Shown: positions 1 through 6,714, counted from the first letter of the stretch. The stretch: 7,913 nt of DNA from Eubacterium sp. (GCA_022776205.1 JALFIK010000199.1:1-7913), one strand, 5' to 3'. Numbers and translations are program-made. The notes: generated by a model from the sequence alone, not told the origin.

Positions 1-3000
1 AAAAGGAACAGTGGTTGATGAGATTACAACAAATAACGATGGCATCGGGGAAAGTACTCCCGGTCATGAACTATATATCGGCAAATATATAGCAGAAGAG
101 ACAGGAGGAGCCACTGATCATGTAAAAGGAGAAGGAATTTACGAAATAAACCTGTCTTATAGCGGGAAGCAGGAGCAGGCAGTACTTTCTTATACACTTT
201 CTGCATTTAATCAGTCCATGAATCCGTCCTTTGCTGTGTCAAAAATTGCGGATCGAACAACCGATGAAGCGGGAAAAGAAGTTCCTTTTGATTCAAAATC
301 CGGACGATATATCAAAAAGAAACAAGGAGGAACCTACAGGGCAGGGGAGGTAGTGGATTATACCATTCGTGTCACCAATACAGGAAATGTTCCGCTTTAT
401 AATATTACTCTCACAGATGACATGGACCGGGAAAACGATGCTTATGGGCAGCGTTTGTCAAAATATATGGATATGGAAACGGCTTCTTTTGTTGTACCAT
501 CATCCGGTAGAATAAAAACCAAGAATGGAGACATCATCAGTGCGGCTTTGTCCCCGGATTCGGATCTGGTTCTCATTCTTCAGCACTTAATGGAAGAAGA
601 CAGTGTCGAAGTTCATGTAAGGGGCAAAATCAAAGAAGATGCCAGGGATGCATGGAAACTTCCGAATGATGTTTACGGACAGGCTCAGTATAATAATAAT
701 GACCCGGATACAGGAGGATTTCGTCTTGTCAATGTTCCGACAGAGCATTTAAAGGATGCTGACGGGAACAGTCTCGTTACCGATACAGACTCCATCAATA
801 TTCCGGGAGTACCGGGAGAAAATGTGGTAAAGACAGCACCAGGAACCAGAGGAATTACCATAAAAAATGGAGAAATTCATTCCGGGGAGAAAATTCCCGG
901 TGTTTATCAGGCAGGAGAAACGGTTGATTTTACGATACTGGTGAAAAATACCGGAACAGCAGCCTTGAAAAATATCACTGTAAAAGATGTGATCAGTGAA
1001 GAACTTGGGAACGTCATCGAAAAAGAAAGTGCTTCTTTCCTTCTTCCGGATCCGGAAGAAGGAAAATGTCTTCTGACCACAGCATCCGGGCAAAAAATTA
1101 CTGCAGTAAAACAATCTTCCGATGAGATAAAACTGTGTACAACGGGAAAAGATGGTGATGGCACAGACCGGCTTTTTGCTGGAGACTATGTTTCTCTTAT
1201 TTACCGGGTAAAGATTCTCCCCGGTATGGCCAATCTCTATGGGCTTCTTAATAAAGTCAGCATGAATAGCTGGTATTTTGACGGTAATATGGATAAAGAG
1301 ACGGGAGAAGACGATGATGAAGACACAATCTCCATTCCGGGCAGAGCCGATGCAAGAACAGCAAAACTGGCCGACAGGACAAAAGGAGCAGATTTAAAAG
1401 ACGGACGTTATGAAGCTGGAACAAAAATTGCCGGAGTATATCAAAACGGCAGTACAGTGACTTATAAAATTACTGTTACAAATGCCGGAACGGCAAACCT
1501 TTATCATCTGATCCTAAAAGACCAGATGAGCCCTGAGCTTGCCCAGGCTCTCGAAAAGGACAGTGTCACCTTTGTGCAACAGGATTATACATCCCTTCAG
1601 GGAAGAAAGGTCCGGACCCGGTTAAAAGAAAAAGAATGTTTGGAACTGGATTTCCTGGCAGCAGGAGATGCTGTCAATGTCAGCCTGTCAGGAAAAGTCC
1701 GCATGGACGTGGGCAATTTGTTTGATCTTCAAAATGTGGTTATTTTACAGGCAAAATATAAAAAGGGGGACGAGGAGTACATTGAGGGAAAAGAGGAAGC
1801 CGAAACAGAAACAGGACAGAGTTATGAGGAGGTTCCCGGCATTGATGGGGAAGTTCCGTCATATCGTCTGATCTATCATTCCAACAACAGGGAAAATCAA
1901 TTGGAAACAGATGAGCAGAGTCCGGCATCGGCAAACACACGCATCGATGTAAACGAAAATCGATTCCTGTATTCCGGATATGTGTTTACCGGCTGGAATT
2001 CGAAAAAAGACGGCAGTGGCATATCCTATATGCCGGAAGATACCCTGATCCTCCCGAAAAAAACTGTGCATCTATATGCTCAGTGGCAGAAAATTCCGAA
2101 ATACAAGCTTATATATGATGCGAACAATCCAAGTGGTTTAAGGAGAATTGACGGGCAGACACCATGCGAGACCGGGACCACGATTCGGATTGACGGAAAT
2201 GATTTTTCATATGAAAACGGGAAAAAATCTTTCCATTTCGTGGGTTGGAATACCCGCCCGGATGGGTCGGGAGAAATATATAACCCGGGAGATTTCAAAG
2301 AAATCAATTCAGATGGAATCCTCTATGCTATCTGGGAAGAAGATCCGCAAAATGCGGAAGATTTGCAAAAATATGGAGTATATTATCATGCCAATAACGG
2401 AACATCTGCATATTCGGTAGATTCCGGGGTTCCTTATGAAAAAGGTACATCTGCCCGGCTTGCAGGGAATCCTTTCGCATATTCCGGGTATACTTTTGTC
2501 GGATGGAATACAAAGGCCGACAGGACAGGAAAAATGTATAAGCCGGGTGAAGAAACCATGGTGGGGGAAAAAGATCTGCATTACTATGCCATCTGGGAAA
2601 AAAATGTGACAAACACAGTAATTTATTCTTCTAACCAGGAAGAGGAAGAACAAACTACAGACGCCCAGACACCGGTTACTTCCGGTGCCACAATAAAAAT
2701 CGATGGCAATCCATTTAATAAAAAGGACAGCGGATTTACCGGATGGAACACGAAGGCTGACGGCAGCGGAACAACTTATCAGCCGGGAGATGACATGGAG
2801 GTAAAAGAGAATACCGTCTTGTACGCTCAGTGGACAAGTACTGTAGAAAAATATAAACTGATCTATCATTCTAATTATCCGGATGATCGTGAAAATCCGG
2901 AAGATGTAAAAACGGACAAGGAAACCCCATGTTATGCCGGAACAAGAATAAAAATCGATGAAACATGTTTTACCTGTCCGGGCTATCAGTTTAAAGGATG

Positions 3001-4513
3001 GACAAAAAAAGCGGAAAATGAAGAGATTGACTATCTGCCAAAAGACCGGTACCAGATGCCGGAAGGGAATGTAGATCTGTTTGCCCTCTGGGAAGCAGAT
3101 TCAGAAATCGGAGAAGAATCCACGGAACCTGAGTACCCTGAAAAAGATGATTCCGAACCGGAAGAAATACAGGTGGGTATTTTCTCAGAAGAAACGAAAC
3201 GGGCTATTGAGAAAGCATATCAGACAATTGCGAATATGGATCCGGAAGAAGCCTTTGAAAAAACAGAAAACTATACATCAGTTGCAGAGACAGAATATAT
3301 GCAAGATGATGATCGTATTCACATTCCGGGAACTCCGAATGTTAAAATCGCAAAACTGGCAGACAAAACAACAGGTGTTCAGCTGGTAAATGGTCGTTAC
3401 GATGGTATAAAACAACAGGGGACCTACGAGTACAGCGATGCTCTTGACTACACTATAACTGTCACAAACAGCGGAACAGCAGATCTGTATGATCTCCGTA
3501 TTCAGGATAAGATGGATGAAGAGCTTCTAAAAGTAATCCGGACAGAAACCATTGCTCTGGCTGACGGAATCTTTGTGACAAAAAACAAAGATCAGATTTC
3601 GGCACAAAGAAGAAAAGATTTAGAAAAGCAGGAAGGCAGTTTTGCCCTTACACTTAACCACTTAAAAGCGGGCGACAGCGTGGCCTTTCATTTGACGGCA
3701 TTAATTAAGACCGGTGTAAAGAGAAACAATGGTCTTAATAACACGGTAAAAGTAAATGCAGAATATGAAACAGGAGATGAAAATGGAAATAAAGAAAAAC
3801 AGACTGTTCCGGATACTCCGGAGATGACAGATAATGACAGGATAAAAATTGGAATCCCGGATTTGTGCGTGGCAAAATCTGCTGATAAAACAACAGGAAT
3901 TACCCTGAAAAATGGTCGCTACAGTGGAAACCGGAACAGTGGTACCTACCATGCCGGAGACACCGTAACATTTACCCTTACCGTAACCAACAAAGGAAAT
4001 GCACCGGCACATCATGTCATGGTAAAAGAACAGCCGGAAGAGAAGCTGACCCATTACATCGACTTTGAAAACTTCCGGTATAAAACCGGACAAAAAATTA
4101 AAACCACATCCGGAGAAAAAGCTGTCATTGAGAAAACCGGAAACAGACAAGTTCAAATTGAAAAGTTGAATGCCGGTGATTCCATTCAGCTGATTTATAC
4201 AGGAAAAGTAAAAACAAAGATTACTTCCCAAAAAGGATTAAAAAATGAAATAACGGTTGAAGGAAAAAATAAGGACAATACAAAAATCCCGGATACCCCG
4301 GAAATGACAGATGAAGATAAAATCAATATAAACCGGGAAACAACATCGACCAGAACCTCACCGGCAAAAACGGGAGACGACAACAATCCCTGGATATATG
4401 TTCTGCTTTTCGCCGGCTCTTTACTTGCAGTGTGTATTTATCTTCCGCTGAAAAAAAGAAAGGAGAATAAAAAATTACTGAAAAAAGACTGGATAAAAAT
4501 CAGAGCAAAATAA
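1..4513 (+). CDS. Large repeat-rich cell-surface protein, 5'-truncated by the window (DUF11-like and InlB B-type repeats, sorting signal)
   Basis: The frame is open to the left edge and there is no signal peptide, so this is the 3' part of a longer gene. A GTG at position 11 is used here only as residue 1 for numbering; it is probably not the start. Domains in order: three DUF11-like Ig-fold units (about 73-262, 271-440, 448-605), each with a 'Y.AG..V.YTI.VTN.G' core; five InlB B-type repeats (618-1028) with 'GWN.K.DGSG..Y.PGD' and 'LYA.W' motifs; an acidic and then helical linker (1030-1090); two more DUF11-like units (1110-1277, 1284-1437). The C-terminus has a Thr/Ser-rich stretch, a PAKTG motif (1451-1455), a hydrophobic segment (about 1461-1480) and a Lys/Arg-rich tail. 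Family knowledge: such proteins are exported and attached to the wall by sortase as stalks or adhesins. Ligand and substrate are unknown. A hairpin follows the stop codon. Confidence 0.9.
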   Translation, partial: KGTVVDEITTNNDGIGESTPGHELYIGKYIAEETGGATDHVKGEGIYEINLSYSGKQEQAVLSYTLSAFNQSMNPSFAVSKIADRTTDEAGKEVPFDSKSGRYIKKKQGGTYRAGEVVDYTIRVTNTGNVPLYNITLTDDMDRENDAYGQRLSKYMDMETASFVVPSSGRIKTKNGDIISAALSPDSDLVLILQHLMEEDSVEVHVRGKIKEDARDAWKLPNDVYGQAQYNNNDPDTGGFRLVNVPTEHLKDADGNSLVTDTDSINIPGVPGENVVKTAPGTRGITIKNGEIHSGEKIPGVYQAGETVDFTILVKNTGTAALKNITVKDVISEELGNVIEKESASFLLPDPEEGKCLLTTASGQKITAVKQSSDEIKLCTTGKDGDGTDRLFAGDYVSLIYRVKILPGMANLYGLLNKVSMNSWYFDGNMDKETGEDDDEDTISIPGRADARTAKLADRTKGADLKDGRYEAGTKIAGVYQNGSTVTYKITVTNAGTANLYHLILKDQMSPELAQALEKDSVTFVQQDYTSLQGRKVRTRLKEKECLELDFLAAGDAVNVSLSGKVRMDVGNLFDLQNVVILQAKYKKGDEEYIEGKEEAETETGQSYEEVPGIDGEVPSYRLIYHSNNRENQLETDEQSPASANTRIDVNENRFLYSGYVFTGWNSKKDGSGISYMPEDTLILPKKTVHLYAQWQKIPKYKLIYDANNPSGLRRIDGQTPCETGTTIRIDGNDFSYENGKKSFHFVGWNTRPDGSGEIYNPGDFKEINSDGILYAIWEEDPQNAEDLQKYGVYYHANNGTSAYSVDSGVPYEKGTSARLAGNPFAYSGYTFVGWNTKADRTGKMYKPGEETMVGEKDLHYYAIWEKNVTNTVIYSSNQEEEEQTTDAQTPVTSGATIKIDGNPFNKKDSGFTGWNTKADGSGTTYQPGDDMEVKENTVLYAQWTSTVEKYKLIYHSNYPDDRENPEDVKTDKETPCYAGTRIKIDETCFTCPGYQFKGWTKKAENEEIDYLPKDRYQMPEGNVDLFALWEADSEIGEESTEPEYPEKDDSEPEEIQVGIFSEETKRAIEKAYQTIANMDPEEAFEKTENYTSVAETEYMQDDDRIHIPGTPNVKIAKLADKTTGVQLVNGRYDGIKQQGTYEYSDALDYTITVTNSGTADLYDLRIQDKMDEELLKVIRTETIALADGIFVTKNKDQISAQRRKDLEKQEGSFALTLNHLKAGDSVAFHLTALIKTGVKRNNGLNNTVKVNAEYETGDENGNKEKQTVPDTPEMTDNDRIKIGIPDLCVAKSADKTTGITLKNGRYSGNRNSGTYHAGDTVTFTLTVTNKGNAPAHHVMVKEQPEEKLTHYIDFENFRYKTGQKIKTTSGEKAVIEKTGNRQVQIEKLNAGDSIQLIYTGKVKTKITSQKGLKNEITVEGKNKDNTKIPDTPEMTDEDKININRETTSTRTSPAKTGDDNNPWIYVLLFAGSLLAVCIYLPLKKRKENKKLLKKDWIKIRAK
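1862..3094 (+). repeat. Five tandem InlB B-type (Listeria-Bacteroides) protein repeats
   Basis: Five units of about 75-80 residues start at residues 618, 698, 788, 868 and 948 (numbered from position 11). Each opens with a '[YV].[LV]IY..N' strand, has 'TP...GT.I.IDGN.F' in the middle and 'F.GWNTK.DGSG..Y.PGD' near the end, and closes on 'LYA.W'. The fifth unit is the most divergent: GWN becomes GWT, the DGSG turn is lost, and it has cysteines at 974, 986 and 989. These beta-rich repeats are known as spacer or binding modules in Gram-positive surface proteins. DNA identity between units is low, so they are old duplications. Confidence 0.85.
4361..4510 (+). other. C-terminal wall-sorting signal region of the surface protein
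   Basis: It encodes S-P-A-K-T-G-D followed by about 20 hydrophobic residues (WIYVLLFAGSLLAVCIYLPL) and a 20-residue tail rich in Lys and Arg. The order motif, membrane span, positive tail is the sortase substrate pattern. The motif is not canonical LPXTG: either Ala replaces the Pro (PAKTG) or one residue is inserted into an SPKTG-like motif. Confidence 0.7.
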
Positions 4514-4573
4514 AACGGGTATCAGAGAAAAGAAACAGAAAAATTAGTTTTTCTCTATCACTATAATAATAAA

Positions 4574-4609
4574 TCAGGTGGAATAGATTCGGACATCTGT
4601 TCCACCTGA
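4574..4609 (+). terminator. Terminator hairpin after the surface-protein gene
   Basis: TCAGGTGGAA pairs with TTCCACCTGA, and the stem continues inward through a T.G pair and AGAT/ATCT to a 6-nt loop (4589-4594), giving about 15 bp. The stretch after it (AATCTTTATTGATTTTT) is T-rich but interrupted. It lies 60 nt after the stop codon and before the tRNA promoter, so it most likely ends the surface-protein transcript. The opposite side is also T-rich, so it could work in both directions. Confidence 0.75.
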
Positions 4610-4638
4610 AATCTTTATTGATTTTTCCTAAATAATAC

Positions 4639-4667
4639 TTGACATTATTAACCTGTTTTGGTATTAT
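4639..4667 (+). promoter_or_regulatory. Sigma-A type promoter of tRNA-Pro
   Basis: The -35 box TTGACA (4639-4644) is consensus. A 17-bp spacer leads to TATTAT (4662-4667), five of six matches to TATAAT. The predicted transcription start, about 4674, lies a few bases before the mature tRNA 5' end at 4682. The tRNA is therefore its own transcription unit and does not depend on the surface-protein gene. Confidence 0.8.
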
Positions 4668-4681
4668 ATCATTCGTGACAG

Positions 4682-4755
4682 CGAGGCGTGGCTCAGTTTG
4701 GTAGAGCGCTGCGTTCGGGACGCAGAGGCCGTGGGTTCGAGTCCCGTCGCCTCGA
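4682..4755 (+). tRNA. tRNA-Pro(CGG)
   Basis: The sequence folds as a cloverleaf. The acceptor stem CGAGGCG/CGCCTCG is perfect, with discriminator A at 4755. The D arm is GCTC/GAGC. The anticodon stem CTGCG/CGCAG encloses loop TTCGGGA, with anticodon CGG at 4716-4718, which reads proline codon CCG. The T arm is GTGGG/CCCGT around TTCGAGT, with two wobble pairs at its base. CCA is not encoded (CTT follows), so a CCA-adding enzyme would be needed. The gene is intact, and an integrase gene ends 114 bases downstream, so its 3' end is a likely integration target. Confidence 0.95.
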
Positions 4756-4761
4756 CTTCAT

Positions 4762-4786
4762 ACCCGCTTATTTAGCGGGTTTTTTT
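4762..4786 (+). terminator. Intrinsic terminator of tRNA-Pro
   Basis: ACCCGCT (4762-4768) pairs perfectly with AGCGGGT (4774-4780) around a 5-nt loop, and T's run to 4786. It starts only 7 bases after the mature tRNA end. If the element inserted in the tRNA 3' end, this terminator would lie on the element side and have been brought by it (inference). There is no T-tract on the opposite strand, so it should not stop integrase transcripts. Confidence 0.85.
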
Positions 4787-4800
4787 ATACCCTGAATTGA

Positions 4801-4829
4801 AGGGACTCAAAGAGGGACTCAAGGGCTCA
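4801..4829. repeat. Tandem GGGACTCAA repeats at the element end (candidate integrase arm-type sites)
   Basis: AGGGACTCAA occurs exactly at 4801-4810 and 4813-4822 (12-bp period), and a shortened third copy, GGGCTCA, is at 4823-4829. They lie between the tRNA terminator and the integrase stop. Tyrosine integrases with an N-terminal arm-binding domain, as in Tn916 and lambda, are known to bind short direct repeats in the attachment region. Assigning these copies that role is inference from position. The core GGGACTC is the reverse complement of GAGTCCC in the tRNA T arm. Confidence 0.45.
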
Positions 4830-4868
4830 TCCTAAAATAAGGAGTATTTTTTGCACCTTCTTTTCGAG

Positions 4869-6131
4869 TCAAGATTCCTTTATTTCAAATTCAGGAATAT
4901 TATCAATGAGTGCTCTTTTTTCTTTCGGAGTTTTTCTGTCCTTATAATAAAACTGCTCCGTACATGATATATTAGTGTGACCCAACTGTCCAATAATTAC
5001 TTTTTCTGGAATTTGATTATCGAGCATTACAGTTGCACATGTTTTTCTGCAGGCGTGTGGTGCCCTTCTTGGAATACCAATCTTGTCACAGATCCTGTAC
5101 ATGCGTTTACGGATGGCATCTGTACTCATGCGCTTTCCATTTCTAACAAAAAGATATTCTGTGCAGGGATTGATTTGGCGAATTTTTCCTAAAATCCAGG
5201 AGTAACTTCTGGGGATATAAACAACTCGGACTCCTGCAGCGGTCTTTGGAGCAGATGAAATTTCTCTGTGGTATTTTCCATTTTCATCCGTGAATCGAGT
5301 TTCTGTTCTTCTAACATGGAATGTGGTTTCATCCTCAAAATCCTCATATTTTAAGGATACAAGCTCTCCGACCCTTACTCCTGTAACTAACATTAATAAA
5401 ATCCCCAGGTTATGGATATCTGGATTTTTGGAAAGATAATCAATCAGAAGAGGAAGTTCAGTAGTATTGAATACCTCTCTTGATTCTTCTTTTTTTTCTT
5501 TATGGAAAGCCACGTCAGAAATATCTAGGTCATCGAGGAAATCATTTATGCAGAAGTTGATAAGCCCGCGCTTTTTTGCACGTTTCAAAAAGCCTTCAGT
5601 GATAGATTTCAAGCCTGAAAAAGCCTTCGAGGAAAGGTTTTTAATTCGAATCTGATCTTCGAGAAAATCTGTTAACTCTGCGCACGAAATTTCTTTAATT
5701 TTGCGATTGCCGAATGTGTCATAACAACGTTCAAATGTCTGCTGATTACGCAGGTGTGTGGCAGGTGTGATTAATTCGTTGCGCAAACGTCGGTCATTCC
5801 ACTCATCAAAAACATCTTTGATTGTTGGACTGTGTTCCTTTTCGCGATAATAAGCAATAATGGCACTTTCGAGATCTTCTTTATGTTTCCGCTTGATTCT
5901 TCTCCGCCCTTTTACCGAATCAGGAAGATATGTATACCAGTTTCCGTCGTTTCCCTGATAAATTTCATTAGGATGCTTTTTTAGAATATGTTCTCGTTCT
6001 CTCATTTCAATTTCATTTACAAGTGCTGGGATGTCGATTAATATTGTACCATTTTTAACTGATTCGTTCAATTGCGTTATGGTCGTAGCACCACTTAATA
6101 TTAAATCAGCGATTAATTTAATATTATCCAT
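4869..6131 (-). CDS. Tyrosine recombinase / phage-type integrase
   Basis: This 420-residue protein would catalyse integration and excision of the element at tRNA-Pro. Regions seen: an N-terminal segment of unknown role (1-55); an arm-binding-like domain with 'IYQGNDGNWYTYLPD' and basic 'KGRRRIKRKHKEDLESA' (about 57-96); a core-binding helical domain (about 101-190); and a catalytic domain (about 215-410). All catalytic positions are visible: Arg253 in GVRVGELVSL, Lys296 in SAPKTAAG, His359 and Arg362 in HACRKT, His385 in LGHTNI, and the nucleophile Tyr395 (or Tyr396) in EQFYYKD. Length and completeness suggest an active enzyme. It is transcribed towards the tRNA. The start at 6131 is set by an in-frame TAA four codons upstream. 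No ribosome binding site lies at normal distance; a strong one is 49 nt upstream across a hairpin. Confidence 0.93.
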   Translation of the reverse strand: MDNIKLIADLILSGATTITQLNESVKNGTILIDIPALVNEIEMREREHILKKHPNEIYQGNDGNWYTYLPDSVKGRRRIKRKHKEDLESAIIAYYREKEHSPTIKDVFDEWNDRRLRNELITPATHLRNQQTFERCYDTFGNRKIKEISCAELTDFLEDQIRIKNLSSKAFSGLKSITEGFLKRAKKRGLINFCINDFLDDLDISDVAFHKEKKEESREVFNTTELPLLIDYLSKNPDIHNLGILLMLVTGVRVGELVSLKYEDFEDETTFHVRRTETRFTDENGKYHREISSAPKTAAGVRVVYIPRSYSWILGKIRQINPCTEYLFVRNGKRMSTDAIRKRMYRICDKIGIPRRAPHACRKTCATVMLDNQIPEKVIIGQLGHTNISCTEQFYYKDRKTPKEKRALIDNIPEFEIKES

Positions 6132-6140
6132 GATATATTT

Positions 6141-6185
6141 CAGTTAGATGAGTAGTATTGTTTTTTTATATCTAACTGTTCCTCC
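6141..6185 (-). promoter_or_regulatory. Integrase leader: Shine-Dalgarno separated from the start codon by a stem-loop
   Basis: In the integrase mRNA sense, GGAGGAA (6185-6179) is followed directly by CAGTTAGAT (6178-6170), a 20-nt A-rich loop (6169-6150), the exact complement ATCTAACTG (6149-6141), then 9 nt and the ATG at 6131. Unfolded, the Shine-Dalgarno core is 49 nt from the start, too far for initiation. With the 9-bp stem formed, the effective spacing is about 11 nt. Phage T4 gene 38 is a known case of a hairpin bridging this gap. The role here is inference. Confidence 0.55.
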
Positions 6186-6241
6186 GATATGGTTATGGTC
6201 AAACGAATCAAAAGTTCAGATAATTGTGGCGAATAATAAAC

Positions 6242-6274
6242 CTCCAAACCAAGTTGTTTTATCTTGATTTGGAG
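6242..6274 (-). terminator. 12-bp hairpin between the small gene and the integrase (possible terminator or attenuator)
   Basis: On the minus strand CTCCAAATCAAG pairs with CTTGGTTTGGAG around a 9-nt loop, giving twelve continuous pairs with one U.G. On the plus strand the same place gives a C.A mismatch, so the structure suits minus-strand RNA. GTTTATTATT follows, a poor T-tract. It could end the transcript of the upstream small gene or reduce read-through into the integrase. Confidence 0.45.
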
Positions 6275-6336
6275 ATTTATAGAATTGAGATACTACTTAC
6301 ATTAAATGAGCGGATTTCTCCATTTATCTCATAGAT

Positions 6337-6636
6337 TTAGTCGTTAATAGGAATATAGCTCGAAGAAGCGCTAACCCACAAAAATGGTGTTCCTTCTAAT
6401 TTCCATTCATGGATAGCCCGATAAAGAGTTTCATTTTTAACCAAAGCATAATTTTCATTTACTTTTTTTGCATAAATAGCATAACTGTCATTACAATGCG
6501 GAACCTTATTAGTAAATATAATTTTGTGCCGGGAAACCGATGAAATAAAGAAAAAGGATTTTTCGTTTAAATTATTGAACCCTTCCAGTAAAACGTAGTG
6601 TCCAACCTCGTCAACATTAATAATATTTCTTTTCAT
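6337..6636 (-). CDS. Small hypothetical protein (99 aa) between integrase and regulator
   Basis: The start at 6636 (MKRNIINVDEVGHYVLLEGF...) is chosen because GGGAGGTA (6649-6642) lies 5-7 nt upstream. A further in-frame ATG at 6651 would overlap that ribosome binding site. I do not recognise a family. The protein is soluble-looking, with no membrane span or signal peptide, and rich in aromatic residues (FFF at 28-30, W78, W87). It has alternating hydrophobic stretches that suggest a small beta-rich fold and no clear helix-turn-helix. Cysteine occurs once (C48). Its place is where integrating elements often keep an excisionase or small accessory gene, but it lacks the small basic winged-helix look of known Xis proteins. 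The function is unassigned. Confidence 0.65.
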   Translation of the reverse strand: MKRNIINVDEVGHYVLLEGFNNLNEKSFFFISSVSRHKIIFTNKVPHCNDSYAIYAKKVNENYALVKNETLYRAIHEWKLEGTPFLWVSASSSYIPIND

Positions 6637-6641
6637 TATGT

Positions 6642-6649
6642 TACCTCCC
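6642..6649 (-). promoter_or_regulatory. Ribosome binding site that decides the small-gene start
   Basis: GGGAGGTA on the minus strand precedes the ATG at 6636 by about 6 nt. Since the upstream ATG (6651) sits inside this motif, the shorter 99-residue product is preferred. Confidence 0.75.
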
Positions 6650-6700
6650 ATAATCTTCTTATCGTTGGCTTTTGCCGTATTTTATGTTTATAGAGTAATC

Positions 6701-6714
6701 GATCACCTCCTCCC
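6701..6714 (-). promoter_or_regulatory. Extended Shine-Dalgarno sequence without a well-placed start codon
   Basis: Minus-strand GGGAGGAGGTGATC contains AGGAGGTGATC, fully complementary to the conserved 16S rRNA 3' end. No ATG, GTG or TTG follows at 5-12 nt. A GTG inside the motif (6706-6704) opens a 15-codon frame ending at 6659, just ahead of the small gene, but its spacing is too short. It may be a leader peptide, a standby site or a relic. Confidence 0.4.

Noticed and set aside
11..13. GTG as the true start of the surface protein
   Set aside because: The frame is open to the left edge, AGGA is only 3 nt away, and no signal peptide follows, although the C-terminus requires export. The gene is cut by the window.
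2309..2869. 186-codon minus-strand frame inside the surface-protein gene (also 3701-4231)
   Set aside because: The translation is low-complexity and Phe/Ser/Cys-rich, as expected from the antisense of repetitive coding DNA, with no ribosome binding site. The plus frame has clear domains.
4537..4554. AGAAAAA/TTTTTCT hairpin just after the surface-protein stop as terminator
   Set aside because: The stem is almost only A/T with no T-tract after it. The hairpin at 4574-4609 is far stronger.
4830..4852. TCCT-AGGA mini-hairpin followed by T6 as a terminator near the integrase end
   Set aside because: The stem has only 4 bp, and it is on the plus strand, so it would not serve the integrase.
6637..6651. 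Longer form of the small protein starting at 6651
   Set aside because: That ATG lies within the ribosome binding site used for the ATG at 6636 and has no site of its own.
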